Shown one piece after another: positions 1 to 9,219 of a stretch of 50,941 nucleotides of DNA. Within the stretch, counting starts at the first letter, position 1. Each line of letters starts with the position of its first letter. The position numbers and the translations under genes are program-made. The notes under the pieces are model-generated. The model searched no databases and was not told where the DNA came from. It saw nothing but the letters and a program-made list of their open reading frames with translations. The stretch is from a virus, in IMG/VR virus record IMGVR_UViG_3300025313_000021, positions 1 through 50,941 of that record. One strand, 5' to 3'.

Positions 1-1348
1 GATATGATTCTATTCTCCCACCTCTGAAGAGCTCAGGCGACATAGCTGCCCACCATCTACCCTTACGTACAGGTTCCCTACCTTTCTCGTAATACTCTTC
101 TAGTTCATCCCTGCTTAAGCCTACGGGTTGATCTACAAATGGATGTGCTACAAGAGATGTTAATTCTGGAGCAATAGAATGTAAGCGTTTAACAAAGGGG
201 GTTATTCCTGTAATGTCCTTGAGCCATGCTAATCCTAAATTAGCATGCTTATATCCTTCTGCTAATACATCATATGGAGACGTACCAAATACATCTCTAG
301 ATTTAGTGTTTAAATAGTTTAGATAAAATGCTCCTAGAGCTAGAGGAGCAACGCGGCCAAATACTACATTAAGTACAAAGTCAGCAGGCGAAGACATTGC
401 TCCTTCGCCTAAAGCTAGGTACTTACCAAACGGAAGGGCTTGGCGTACTTGTTCATTTAGCTTTATGGCCGTACGCATAAAGCCTAAGGATATATCACTA
501 ACTTCCCCTGGGTATGCTCTAGCTTTCCATAGCTCTTTACCTAATCCTCTTACATCTTCCCAGATGGACTGTTGACCAGTGAAGCGTTCACGTATAGTTG
601 ACCATTGATTAATCTTAGAACGTTCAAAATAATCCGTCCCATGTATTAGATTCTTCCAGAATCCATGTTGTTTAACTTGTTGTTGGAAAGTAAAATCAGA
701 TAATTCAGGTACAGCCTGACTAAATAGAACACTAAATTCTTTAGAATAGGTGCCAGTAAATTGTTCCTCAGTAGATGTTGCACCTACGAAACCACCACGA
801 GTTAGTTTAAAGCCCTTACCAAGAACCTCTTTGCTACGAGTACCATATATAGCACCCCTAATATAGATAAGTTCTTCGTCTACATTTTTACTTAAGAAGC
901 GGAGAGAAGGATGTCTTACTGCCTTACTAAGATTAACTACAAAGGGAGTTTGTGCTTCCTGTACTGCATGACGCAAGCCAACCATACCAGATAGGATATG
1001 TCCTGGCCATGTTTCCTCTAGAACAGTTGTAGCTTTTTGAATAAATGGATGTTTGAGTGCTTGATATCTTAGAGATTCAAGAAGACTCAGTGGACGCTCA
1101 GATGCTTCTTGTATACCGCGTCTGATAGCCTCGGTAGCAGCCCTAGTTGAAGGACCATATCGTAGTTTGCCACCTTGCTCCAAGATCTCAGTAGTAAATT
1201 GCTTAGTTACTGCAGCTGATCTTCCCCGCAACAATAAAGCAGCTCCTCCTGCTAGGAGGAGCCCACCCATACTCCATTTAAGAAGAGCGCTTCTGCGCTC
1301 TTCTGCATCTGGGTCTCGATAGACCCCATATTCTTTAAACATGGTCAT
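1..1348 (-). CDS. Large virion protein, partial (N-terminal ~449 residues)
   Basis: The reading frame is open from an ATG at 1348 to the left edge, so the C-terminus is missing. The start overlaps the stop of the preceding gene as ATGA; a second in-frame ATG lies at 1342. A hydrophobic segment near residues 23-40 (LLKWSMGGLLLAGGAALLLR) looks like a single membrane anchor or signal-like helix. The rest is mixed, with an Arg/Trp-rich stretch (KGRWWAAMSPELFRGG) near the edge. It directly follows the putative tail chaperones, the place of a tape-measure or internal virion protein in many tailed phages. No long coiled coil is visible, so tape measure is a positional guess only. Confidence 0.8.
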   Translation of the reverse strand, partial: MTMFKEYGVYRDPDAEERRSALLKWSMGGLLLAGGAALLLRGRSAAVTKQFTTEILEQGGKLRYGPSTRAATEAIRRGIQEASERPLSLLESLRYQALKHPFIQKATTVLEETWPGHILSGMVGLRHAVQEAQTPFVVNLSKAVRHPSLRFLSKNVDEELIYIRGAIYGTRSKEVLGKGFKLTRGGFVGATSTEEQFTGTYSKEFSVLFSQAVPELSDFTFQQQVKQHGFWKNLIHGTDYFERSKINQWSTIRERFTGQQSIWEDVRGLGKELWKARAYPGEVSDISLGFMRTAIKLNEQVRQALPFGKYLALGEGAMSSPADFVLNVVFGRVAPLALGAFYLNYLNTKSRDVFGTSPYDVLAEGYKHANLGLAWLKDITGITPFVKRLHSIAPELTSLVAHPFVDQPVGLSRDELEEYYEKGREPVRKGRWWAAMSPELFRGGRIESY

Positions 1349-1950
1349 GGCCCTATGTTGTTAGCTCCAAACATCTTTTGGATGATTGCTTCGCGTTCCT
1401 GATCTCTACTGCGAGGTGATGGATTATTGACTTCAGATCTGATTCGTCTACGATATATATCTTCAGCTGTTGGAGGGGGTTTGAGTTGTACTGGATTGAG
1501 CACTAGGTTCTCATGCATCCACTCTGCACGGCTATAATGATATAATAGCTCTTGCATAGACATCTTTTTTATTTCCCACAATGGCATTACAAAGTATCTA
1601 GCAACTATAGCTTCTATCTTATCTTGAAATGAACCGTTAGCTTCTAGCTCATCTCTATAGGCACAAAGCAAACTAGTTGCTTTAGGTCCCCATCCTGATG
1701 CTGTAAGTATTGCTTCTGATAACCCTGAAGCAACTCCCATAGGAAGCTCTAGTAAATCTATATCTTTTGGGTATAAAATACATAACTTACATAGTAACTC
1801 TTCTCGTTCACACTCATTAGTAAATCCCATAAGAGCTTGTTGCTCAAATAGCTTAAGAGATCTAAAAATAAAATTCCATTGTAGAATTTTAACTTGGTAG
1901 ATCCCTCTATATTCAAGTTTCCAATTAAGGATCTGTTCGGGAGTAATCAT
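1345..1950 (-). CDS. Putative tail assembly chaperone, second of pair (201 aa)
   Basis: A mostly helical 201-residue protein of no recognised sequence family, ending in a charged tail. It sits 22 nt after a 133-residue gene, and the pair lies between the tail-tube-like genes and the next large gene. Tail assembly chaperones (G/GT type) occupy that position in many myo- and siphoviruses. Its frame has a TAA at 1957-1959 just upstream of the ATG, so it cannot be made by ribosomal frameshifting from the upstream gene. No clear Shine-Dalgarno precedes it, which suggests translational coupling. The function is inferred from context only. Confidence 0.75.
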   Translation of the reverse strand: MITPEQILNWKLEYRGIYQVKILQWNFIFRSLKLFEQQALMGFTNECEREELLCKLCILYPKDIDLLELPMGVASGLSEAILTASGWGPKATSLLCAYRDELEANGSFQDKIEAIVARYFVMPLWEIKKMSMQELLYHYSRAEWMHENLVLNPVQLKPPPTAEDIYRRRIRSEVNNPSPRSRDQEREAIIQKMFGANNIGP

Positions 1951-1972
1951 TACATATTATTTTAATTAAGTA

Positions 1973-2374
1973 TTAAAGTGGGATTGGGGGTGGCGCATTA
2001 AAACCTGAGACCTCTAGTAATTGTTTAACTATCGTACCAGGTATACCTGCTTTTTTACCAATTAGATCTGTTTGAGTAATAGCTGGCCATAAAATCACTT
2101 TTGAAGTCAATATCTCTTCAAATAATAATTCATCTGTCCCAGAATTCTCACTAAACAATCTCTTATATTCAGCTCGGTTAATACCACGCCAGATTATAAC
2201 CTCATCCATAAAATCCGTAGCATAGATATTAGTATGTACTTGTTTCCAATAATCTCTCTGAGCAATAGTTGGACCTCCTGGAAACAAAACCTCCTGTCCA
2301 GCTTCATTGTAATACTTCTTAGGTTCTGGAACAACTTGAGGAACCTGCTCTATTACAGTAGTATCTTCTGACAT
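1973..2374 (-). CDS. Putative tail assembly chaperone, first of pair (133 aa)
   Basis: A 133-residue acidic protein with a Pro-rich start (EQVPQVVPEPKKYYN) and a Pro-rich end (NAPPPIPL). The start is supported by AAAGGAG upstream of the ATG. Its position immediately after the tube-like genes and before a second small gene fits the first half of a tail chaperone pair. No sequence motif proves this. An 88-nt gap with an imperfect hairpin separates it from the upstream gene. Confidence 0.75.
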   Translation of the reverse strand: MSEDTTVIEQVPQVVPEPKKYYNEAGQEVLFPGGPTIAQRDYWKQVHTNIYATDFMDEVIIWRGINRAEYKRLFSENSGTDELLFEEILTSKVILWPAITQTDLIGKKAGIPGTIVKQLLEVSGFNAPPPIPL

Positions 2375-2393
2375 ATGATTCTCCTTTTAAAAC

Positions 2394-2440
2394 AAATAAG
2401 ATTCTAATAGGCTTTGCCTATCTTATTATAGCATTACTAA
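2394..2440 (-). terminator. Possible weak hairpin terminator
   Basis: On the minus strand, AAGATAGGC and GCCTATT arms around a short AAA loop are followed by a T-rich stretch (TTATTTGTTTT). It lies in the gap between the third tube-like gene and the chaperone pair. The stem has an internal loop, so it may only attenuate readthrough. Confidence 0.3.
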
Positions 2441-2462
2441 AGAATATTATGCAAATATATAG

Positions 2463-3257
2463 TTATGGTTCGGGGAAGGAAATATTATTCTGTCGCTTAC
2501 GCTCATCAGGTATACGAGCTCGCAGATTAATATCTTTAGCAAGAAAAGTAAATTGTTCCATAATAGGTTGTCCTGTTATGTCAGTAACTTGCTGTACTGA
2601 CATAGGATAGATATAGTCTATTGATCTAACATCGGCAAATCTGTTATTGATATCATTATGTAGATTACTAGTATCTTCCCTATATCCATATGTAATAAAA
2701 ATATGTAGTGGTGGAAATTGTATGGATTTGGGATCGTCTTCTTGAATATCTTGGAAGTAGGGTGTTTGTCTTGCAAATTGTTGTAAGTTAGTAGTTGAAC
2801 CTTGAGATACCGACCAATATCTTCCGCGTTGTCTATCTAAGAAGTCTTGGAAGTCTACATCTACTGGTCCATCAAAAGCACTACTAGCACTAGTGTTTAA
2901 ATCATATATGTTGGTGGATTCATTTGCTATGCTGGTTAAATCATTACCTAGATCATTAATATAACTAGATGGTTCTGGGAAGCTCTTACCGTAGTTATAA
3001 AGATATTCATGTAAGTATAGTGCTCCTCTTAAATTGATGTGAAACGTACCACGCACCAATCTAGTACCGCGTATGATTCTATTCGCTATATAATCCGCAT
3101 GTCCATAGATTGGTTGTAGCTGTTCTTCTAGTGAAAATTGTAAGTTAACCACATCACTTACCCATTGATCGTTAAGGAAGATAGCTACATCCGCACCTGA
3201 GAAATACTGAGCGGGATATGCTCTACTTATGGGTATGGGATTATATTCGATAGCCAT
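2463..3257 (-). CDS. Tail-tube-like virion protein, divergent paralogue 3 (264 aa)
   Basis: Residues 17-70 (FSGADVAIFLNDQWVSDVV, then a basic IIRGTRLVRGTFHI) align by eye with the two proteins encoded just upstream: an SGADV/SGADA start, a β-rich segment, and an RG...GT strand before a helix. A later PPLHIFITYGY replaces PPLDITITFANEYG of its paralogues. It has an acidic, Ser/Asn-rich insertion around residues 95-150. The start overlaps the previous stop by one base (TAATG). The family is probably the tail tube or a tube-like initiator/terminator ring, inferred from position next to the sheath. Confidence 0.8.
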   Translation of the reverse strand: MAIEYNPIPISRAYPAQYFSGADVAIFLNDQWVSDVVNLQFSLEEQLQPIYGHADYIANRIIRGTRLVRGTFHINLRGALYLHEYLYNYGKSFPEPSSYINDLGNDLTSIANESTNIYDLNTSASSAFDGPVDVDFQDFLDRQRGRYWSVSQGSTTNLQQFARQTPYFQDIQEDDPKSIQFPPLHIFITYGYREDTSNLHNDINNRFADVRSIDYIYPMSVQQVTDITGQPIMEQFTFLAKDINLRARIPDERKRQNNISFPEP

Positions 3258-3940
3258 TAGGCTATACCACCCGTGCTAGGTATATCGACTGTTTTATCTG
3301 TAAATATAGTATTGCCTGGATTAATATATATGGGTATAAGTGGTTTATATGCAAGTGCCTGGTAGGTCATAGTTTGCTCTGTCATTAAATCATCTATGGA
3401 TATTGTCATGCCATCATCTACTATTGTAATACCCTTAATCGTAGCCGTACACATCTGCCCGTATTCATTAGCTACTGTCATGGTAATATCAAATGGGGGT
3501 AGTGAATCTGCCATAAGATAATTAGGTGGTGTAATTACACTTTTAGGATAATAAACCGACTTTGTATTCCACATATTAAGTAATTCTTGACGAATATCAT
3601 GCAGAGCATATTTATCAAATACGGCAAAAATTAACGTGCCTGCGTAGGTGCGATGCCCACTAGTAAATCCCTTTGGACTTCTAAAGCCTAATGCGCGAAC
3701 AGGTATCTTATCTGTATGTGTAGAAATAGATAGTGTTTGTAGATTACCTATGATATAGGTCTTTCCACTAGCCTTACCAGCAGGAATACCTTTAATTTCT
3801 AATTCCTGACTACGTAGAGGAATAGTAATAGATGCCACCATATCAACACCAGCAAAAGACGAGTAATTGCCAATAGCCTTATACATAGCATCTTTACTGT
3901 TATAGAATCTGGTTTGTTGGCTAAGAGAACCACTTGCCAT
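3257..3940 (-). CDS. Tail-tube-like virion protein, paralogue 2 (227 aa)
   Basis: It shares a clear pattern with the neighbour at 4079-4867: SFAGVDMVAS, then LQTLSISTHTDK, FTSGHRTYAGTLIFAVFD, PPFDITMTVANEYG, ISIDDLMTEQTMTYQA. The order and spacing match SGADAVAS, LQSVTVSTNREK, FTRGKRGIAGTLVFVTFD, PPLDITITFANEYG, ISIDDLQINQAYTYVA. The two are therefore tandem duplicates. GGAGCTTAT precedes the ATG. Context next to the sheath suggests a tail tube or baseplate-proximal tube-like protein. A strong hairpin separates it from paralogue 1, so the copies may be expressed at different levels. Confidence 0.85.
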   Translation of the reverse strand: MASGSLSQQTRFYNSKDAMYKAIGNYSSFAGVDMVASITIPLRSQELEIKGIPAGKASGKTYIIGNLQTLSISTHTDKIPVRALGFRSPKGFTSGHRTYAGTLIFAVFDKYALHDIRQELLNMWNTKSVYYPKSVITPPNYLMADSLPPFDITMTVANEYGQMCTATIKGITIVDDGMTISIDDLMTEQTMTYQALAYKPLIPIYINPGNTIFTDKTVDIPSTGGIA

Positions 3941-4029
3941 ATAAGCTCCTTAGGGGAATAGTTACTTAGCTAGGCTTAGCTAATAAGTTCTTAGGTGTGC
4001 ACTATACTACTTATCTAAGTAGTATAATA

Positions 4030-4058
4030 GAAGGAGCGGGATAATATCCCGCTCCTTC
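4030..4058 (-). terminator. Perfect GC-rich hairpin between tube-like paralogues
   Basis: A 13-bp perfect stem (GAAGGAGCGGGAT, loop AAT, complementary arm) lies in the 138-nt gap between two tube-like genes. On the minus strand it is followed by TATTATACTACTTA, a modest A/T tract. It probably acts as a partial terminator or an RNA-processing/stability element that lets the upstream (first) tube gene be expressed more than the second. Confidence 0.6.
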
Positions 4059-4078
4059 CCTGTAATTTATATTACCTA

Positions 4079-4867
4079 TTATCCGAGGCTATTATTACTG
4101 AACTGAGATGACTGAGGTGAAGTTAAGGGAAGTCTTGAATGGGTTAGGTTATTGAGCATATCAATACCGCTAGGTTGTTTAGCACCATGGACTTCGATAA
4201 GATTACCAACCCTACCCTTACCAGCTGTTTTAAACCCAGGTCTCATTCGATCAATACCACGAGCAACATATGTGTATGCTTGATTGATTTGAAGATCGTC
4301 GATAGATATACCTGTGCCATTATTTAAGATTTCCATCTTATATATTGTCATATAAGAAGCCGCACCATATTCATTAGCAAAAGTAATGGTAATATCAAGC
4401 GGAGGTAATTGGTCGGCGTAGTTATACTCTAGTTGAACAAATGGATTTCCAACAAAATCCTTCTGAGCATTAGCTGCTTGCTGGTTAACACGAGTATAAT
4501 CATCTATACTATATATTCTATTAAACTCAGGAACATTGTTGCGTAGTGAGGTATATGCAGCTATATTACCAGCTGCTGTAAATCCAGGTACAAGATCTTT
4601 ATCTATAGCACCAAGTACCTCACTCATTAATGCATCCCTATCAAATGTAACAAATACTAATGTTCCAGCTATTCCACGCTTACCTCTTGTGAAGGAAACT
4701 GGATCTGGTGAACCCATAACGAATACTGGTCCCTTTTCACGGTTAGTAGAAACCGTTACGCTTTGTAAATTAGCTATAACCACACCATTAAACGAAGCTA
4801 CTGCATCAGCACCCGAATATGATGTATAGGTACCAGTAGCCGCATCTTGTAACGCAATGTTTGCCAT
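4079..4867 (-). CDS. Tail tube-like protein, paralogue 1 (262 aa)
   Basis: The first of three tandem paralogues, directly downstream of the main tail sheath; in contractile phages sheath and tube genes are normally adjacent. Visible pattern: SYSGADAVASFNG near residue 17, RGIAGTLVFVTFDRDAL near residue 62, PPLDITITFANEYGAASY near residue 155, then a β-rich end and a Ser/Gln/Asn-rich tail. A strong GAGGAGGAG ribosome site precedes the ATG, and a hairpin follows the gene, which fits an abundant structural product. It is the best candidate for the major tube protein. Confidence 0.8.
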   Translation of the reverse strand: MANIALQDAATGTYTSYSGADAVASFNGVVIANLQSVTVSTNREKGPVFVMGSPDPVSFTRGKRGIAGTLVFVTFDRDALMSEVLGAIDKDLVPGFTAAGNIAAYTSLRNNVPEFNRIYSIDDYTRVNQQAANAQKDFVGNPFVQLEYNYADQLPPLDITITFANEYGAASYMTIYKMEILNNGTGISIDDLQINQAYTYVARGIDRMRPGFKTAGKGRVGNLIEVHGAKQPSGIDMLNNLTHSRLPLTSPQSSQFSNNSLG

Positions 4868-4882
4868 TGACTACTCCTCCTC

Positions 4883-6526
4883 TTACGATTGTCTAACGAT
4901 TACTGGTCTTAAGGATACTCTTGCGCGTATTTTCTTAAGTTCAAGCGCTGGTACTAAGATAAGGTCGATAAAACATTGTCCTAGAATCTTATCATTAATG
5001 GATTGTATGATTTCAAACTCGAAATCCTCTAATACACCAGCGTCTTTCAGGGAGTTTAAAACCCCTTCTATATTTGTTGCCATTGCATTCTTTTGTATAT
5101 TATTAAATACTTCGCCAATAAATGGTTCGCATACACGCCTTACCATACCAACTGTAACTTGTGTAATACGTAGAGTAGAAGCATTATGGTAGTCGGAAGT
5201 AAAACCTACACCTGTAGGATCCCACAGTCCATATGTTACGCCATCTACAACAGAAGGATTACCTGACGTACTCTGGAATGTAACTATACGAGCTGTTGCT
5301 ATCTTATTGGCATTATGTGCTCCATAGTGAAAGTGTAATCCACGAGAGTTCCGAATAGGTTTTCGTGTGGAACCACTACTTAGCAACATACTAGCAAGTA
5401 ATCCTGCATATGCAGCTTCTGATGTAGATAGTGTTTCTCCAAAATTACGCAGTCTGTATGATTGTCTTCCTTCAAGTAAGCTTATGTAGAACCCCATATG
5501 AAATGTATTGCCTGATTCTGGATCTAGAAGTTCAGATGGAGTTGGAGTAGCTGTTGTAGTATAATCATCCGTAGCATCCATATTAAAATCTAATGTTGAT
5601 AGTAAATCTGCTCTATCTGTGATACGTTGAAGAGTAGGGTTCTCTAGCGGGTCCATAGATAGTGCACCCATTAATTCATTGTTTCGTCCACTAGCTCTGA
5701 AGCAGAAGAGAGCAAGATTCCTTGCGTTTCTAAGATCGTCACCATTAGCACTTGGACCTACATATGCACCAAGAGGCACTACGTAATCAACATCTGCAAA
5801 GTCTTCTAAGTTCTTATAGGCTTGAACTAAAGCATCTCTGTAATCTACATCTGTAACATCTAATTGGTTAGAACCACCTGATAGTACTGTTGATGCCATA
5901 ATATCTAATGGGGCAGAAATAATGGTTTCGCCAGGGTTAGTAGCGATTAAACGTGCTTTGGCTAAAAATGCTTTTCTGTCTACAGCGTCTGTAAGATCTG
6001 ACCAGTAAACATAATCAGATAAAGTAAACGTTTGTGTATTGGCAGCATCTAACACGAAGGTTAATACGCCACCAACTACTAATTTCTTAAACGGTGTAAT
6101 CTTTAATTGTGTAGCAGTTACCTCTACTTCTATTGTATTGTATCTTTCACCAGGATATACTGATTGAGCAAGTAATGGTGTTGGATTACCAATAGTAGAT
6201 GAAGCAAGTGTAAGTTCAGCGAATGTTCCTGTAGCACGCATAAGCCAAATATCCGTACAACCAGCCATATAGGTTTCATTCATATGGAGTGTAAGGGCTT
6301 TTGATTTTTCGCGCTTGGTCATTGTAGTTCTTGGTAAACCAAAAACCTGGTCTCCAAACTCTAAGCTAGTTAATCTAACTGGAGTAAGTAACGGTCCATC
6401 CTCTGATGTTCCAATTAATACAACAGCCTGTGTTAGTGTTGAAGGCGGTGGAATTAATTTAAGACCACCGTCATTTACTTCGGCAACAAACCCTGGTAGG
6501 TTTGGAAAGATATCTGGGTTAGCCAT
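4883..6526 (-). CDS. Tail sheath protein (547 aa)
   Basis: The N-terminus (LPGFVAEVNDGGLKL, then AVVLIGTSEDGPL) and C-terminal part (STLRITQVTVGMVRRVCEPF, then a FEFEI...LGQCFIDLILVPALELKKI strand) are typical of contractile-tail sheath proteins: a tube-binding C-terminal domain plus inserted surface domains. The FGDQVFG-type motif after the first strands also fits. The length is within the normal range for sheaths. GGAGGAAGT lies upstream of the ATG. The tube-like genes follow at once. It polymerises around the tube and contracts during infection. Confidence 0.92.
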   Translation of the reverse strand: MANPDIFPNLPGFVAEVNDGGLKLIPPPSTLTQAVVLIGTSEDGPLLTPVRLTSLEFGDQVFGLPRTTMTKREKSKALTLHMNETYMAGCTDIWLMRATGTFAELTLASSTIGNPTPLLAQSVYPGERYNTIEVEVTATQLKITPFKKLVVGGVLTFVLDAANTQTFTLSDYVYWSDLTDAVDRKAFLAKARLIATNPGETIISAPLDIMASTVLSGGSNQLDVTDVDYRDALVQAYKNLEDFADVDYVVPLGAYVGPSANGDDLRNARNLALFCFRASGRNNELMGALSMDPLENPTLQRITDRADLLSTLDFNMDATDDYTTTATPTPSELLDPESGNTFHMGFYISLLEGRQSYRLRNFGETLSTSEAAYAGLLASMLLSSGSTRKPIRNSRGLHFHYGAHNANKIATARIVTFQSTSGNPSVVDGVTYGLWDPTGVGFTSDYHNASTLRITQVTVGMVRRVCEPFIGEVFNNIQKNAMATNIEGVLNSLKDAGVLEDFEFEIIQSINDKILGQCFIDLILVPALELKKIRARVSLRPVIVRQS

Positions 6527-6562
6527 TTACCGACTTCCTCCTTCTTATTATTTCTTATTAAC

Positions 6563-7285
6563 TTATGGTGCAGGCACAATTGGCGATCTATCTATACCAC
6601 CTATATCGGTTAAGATAGTCTCGTTCTCTGTTCCTCCCAATTTATCCGATATACCTGTTTTTATAATTACTTCACGCAATCTGGCTACAGATTGCGGAAC
6701 TAGTTCATCAAACACTATCATATATTGTACTGGACGCACATGTATTTCTGATGCTCCTTCACTGCGCCTAACTGTTTCATCAGACTCTTGTGAAAGAAAT
6801 ATCATTTGCTGCACGCCGTGAGCCATAATCATACCTTGATATATAATCATAAACTCTTTAAATCGCTTAACCAATAGGTTTGATTCCCTATTCGTGTCAG
6901 CATGCACCCTAAACTCTATAATAGCTTGCTTCCATTGACCCCATACCTGAATCCAATCATCTTTGGAGTTGGGATCAGGAACAATTTCACGTATGCGTGG
7001 CTTCAAATCCTTACGTCCTGAGCCATCATGTGGTACTTCCTTAATTAGTTTCATTGTAATAATAGGTAGTGGTATATCTTTTGCGTTATTATCTTTTGGA
7101 TCGCTTTCTGTAAAAGTCACTGGCTTCTGTAGGTCTTCAAAATCTATGGCAATTATCTTAGCAAGTAGATCTAGTAGACCTGTGAAATCAGCAGCAGTAC
7201 GATCTTGCGACCTCTGTAGGGGAGGACGTGTTTCTATGTGTAGTGATGATGTCTTATAAAAGTGTTGCTCTGATGCGTGTGACAT
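6563..7285 (-). CDS. Tail terminator-like / connector protein (240 aa)
   Basis: The central part reads WGQWKQAIIEFRVHADTNRE, then LLVKRFKEFM, GVQQMIFLSQ and IHVRPVQYMIVFDE. This strand-helix-strand order with a 'fits a ring, removes a residue window' pattern resembles tail terminator/completion proteins. It lies between the two sheath paralogues. AAAGGGAG supports the ATG. The role as a ring capping the tube and sheath is inferred from pattern and position, not from a diagnostic motif. Confidence 0.75.
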   Translation of the reverse strand: MSHASEQHFYKTSSLHIETRPPLQRSQDRTAADFTGLLDLLAKIIAIDFEDLQKPVTFTESDPKDNNAKDIPLPIITMKLIKEVPHDGSGRKDLKPRIREIVPDPNSKDDWIQVWGQWKQAIIEFRVHADTNRESNLLVKRFKEFMIIYQGMIMAHGVQQMIFLSQESDETVRRSEGASEIHVRPVQYMIVFDELVPQSVARLREVIIKTGISDKLGGTENETILTDIGGIDRSPIVPAP

Positions 7286-7297
7286 TTATAACTCCCT

Positions 7298-8560
7298 TTA
7301 AGCTACTCTCAATAATAGTTTAAGAGCTACCTGTATGGCTGTAACTTCAAATATAGGTACTATATCTAACATAATGGTTGCTTCTCCTCGTAACCTATCT
7401 ATATCAATTCTAAAAGAATAGTCAATAATATATTTTAGTGATTTAATACGCTCTAAAGTATTGCGTACTTTCTCATTTAATTTAATTGTATTCAATAATT
7501 CACCTATCATTGGTTCTACAGCATACTTCATTGTGTTTATAACATACTGTGTAATACGTAGATTAACAAAACTCCTATAATCATATTCTGTACCAGTAAC
7601 TCCTAAGTAAACTAGAGATTCCTTAGATGCACTCCACTTCGTTGCTGTGTATCCATAGTTGGCCAAGGTGGATAGATTAATAGCACTTAGTAGTTCTTTA
7701 GGCTTAGATAGTAACTTCTTATTTGTGGGGCTAACTGAAGGCGTTAAAGAGGCTACTAGACCAGCATAGCTGTGTGCCATGTGATTTATGTATTGCCCAG
7801 CGGTACTCTGATTAATTACTAGATTGCCTACTGTCATAATTACATATTTAGCTGGATCAAATATGTCATCGCCTATATATATAAGGTTAGTTACTAATTG
7901 ATCTGATACATTAGCAACACTAAGATTTCTGAAAGTAAGATCCACTGGATTATTCTGTCTGGTTACTTTAGGCACTACAACAGAAGAGCGGTGGTCTCCT
8001 AGAAACGCTATATAGTCTGCTGTACCAGGATCTACTACGGGGAATGTAACTAGTGGTCCATCATCATCTACAGTTAATCCAAAAAAGAAGCCCCCAGGAC
8101 TTATTAGGAAATCACCAGATATACCTGTGTTATCTGGGGCCTGCATAATAGTATATGTGATGTACCCTAGGTTTTCTTTTACATAACTATGGTTAGCAAA
8201 TAACCTAATAATATTATCATCGGTATTACAATGTACGGGACACAATATATCCACAGGAAAGTCTAATAATGAATTGAGTAGTGTTGGTAAGTTGGCTGAA
8301 TGAAATGTGCCTTCATCTATACCCATAGCGTATATGCGTCCTGGACCATAGTCTATTGCTTCACAAATAGCCTTAGATAGCTCACTATCACCAAATAGGC
8401 GTACCGCTTGTTCTAAGCTGTCTATGATATATATAGAACCAATTACTGAAGGATCGGATATTGCACTAGTAGATAGTTCCCCCAAGAACATAACTGTTTG
8501 ACCAATACTAACGTCTCTAACTAAAACCTGATCTGCTATCCACTCTACTCTTACTGGCAT
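7298..8560 (-). CDS. Second tail sheath paralogue / sheath-like protein (420 aa)
   Basis: The C-terminal third matches the organisation of the main sheath: FVNLRITQYVINTMKYAVEP, then MIGELLNTIKLN, and DYSFRIDIDRLRGEATIMLD before a hydrophobic end. The N-terminal part has GQTVMFLGELSTSAISDPSV, which corresponds to the sheath AVVLIGTSEDGP region. It is 127 residues shorter than the main sheath and lacks much of the middle insertion. It may form a sheath cap, a baseplate- or neck-proximal ring, or a minor sheath. It lies between the neck and terminator-like genes, which favours a neck-proximal role. Confidence 0.85.
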   Translation of the reverse strand: MPVRVEWIADQVLVRDVSIGQTVMFLGELSTSAISDPSVIGSIYIIDSLEQAVRLFGDSELSKAICEAIDYGPGRIYAMGIDEGTFHSANLPTLLNSLLDFPVDILCPVHCNTDDNIIRLFANHSYVKENLGYITYTIMQAPDNTGISGDFLISPGGFFFGLTVDDDGPLVTFPVVDPGTADYIAFLGDHRSSVVVPKVTRQNNPVDLTFRNLSVANVSDQLVTNLIYIGDDIFDPAKYVIMTVGNLVINQSTAGQYINHMAHSYAGLVASLTPSVSPTNKKLLSKPKELLSAINLSTLANYGYTATKWSASKESLVYLGVTGTEYDYRSFVNLRITQYVINTMKYAVEPMIGELLNTIKLNEKVRNTLERIKSLKYIIDYSFRIDIDRLRGEATIMLDIVPIFEVTAIQVALKLLLRVA

Positions 8561-8562
8561 AA

Positions 8563-9201
8563 CTATTTACCTTTGTTTTTAAACTCGATTGTATAATTAA
8601 CTAAGTTTCTATTCTTACGTACGTTAATCTTACGTACTGATCTATTAAGGTATTCTTCTTTGCATGCACAGGTATAATACTCTATACGCCCATTATCAGC
8701 TCGATTAGCATGAGAATAGTGTATTGAGTAAACCTCCACTATACTTTTGGGTATGCCATTATGTGGACTAGGGACCCAGGTTACTTCGTATATAATGTCT
8801 TGTATACTTGGATTAACCCAGTGTTTGAAGTAGAATACTTTATCGTGTTTAGCTATTCTACCTGGATTCTCTATGGTATCTGGGGACATAGAATCATCCC
8901 ATCTACGTGTTAAAACCTTTTCTATTATAGGAACGTAACCTTCTCCATCACATATGGCACAGTCTCTAACTGCACTTTCTTGTGTGTGGAAATCAAAACA
9001 ATCACAGTGGAGCTTCTTATTATTTCTACGTATTAAAACGTAATGTCCCCACTTATCTAATATTTCATTAATCTTCTGGCGTAAATCTAAACCCAAACCT
9101 CCACGAGATGTTTCAAATGCTTGTATGAGTGATGTTTGGTTGACCATATCACCTAAGGTATGGGTTTGTCTGCCTAAGTAGGTTGTTTGCTTAAATGTCA
9201 T
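8563..9201 (-). CDS. Head-completion / neck protein with zinc-knuckle motif (212 aa)
   Basis: A motif near residues 65-90, CDCFDFHTQ followed by CAICDGEGY, has the spacing C-x-C ... C-x2-C-x-G-x-G-Y of a zinc knuckle. It is preceded by HYVLIRRNNKKLH. This layout (a WG-HYVL-RR start, Cys cluster, then a β-rich body) is found in neck proteins of many contractile-tail phages that join head and tail; that is family knowledge. The C-terminus is Lys/Arg-rich. It abuts the sheath-like gene with 2 nt between them. Confidence 0.75.
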   Translation of the reverse strand: MTFKQTTYLGRQTHTLGDMVNQTSLIQAFETSRGGLGLDLRQKINEILDKWGHYVLIRRNNKKLHCDCFDFHTQESAVRDCAICDGEGYVPIIEKVLTRRWDDSMSPDTIENPGRIAKHDKVFYFKHWVNPSIQDIIYEVTWVPSPHNGIPKSIVEVYSIHYSHANRADNGRIEYYTCACKEEYLNRSVRKINVRKNRNLVNYTIEFKNKGK

Positions 9202-9219
9202 TTATAAAGTGAAGCTCCT

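Noticed and set aside
1345-2374. Programmed frameshift joining the two putative tail chaperones
   Set aside because: The downstream frame has a TAA at 1957-1959, after the upstream stop, so the frames do not overlap and cannot be joined by a -1 or +1 shift.
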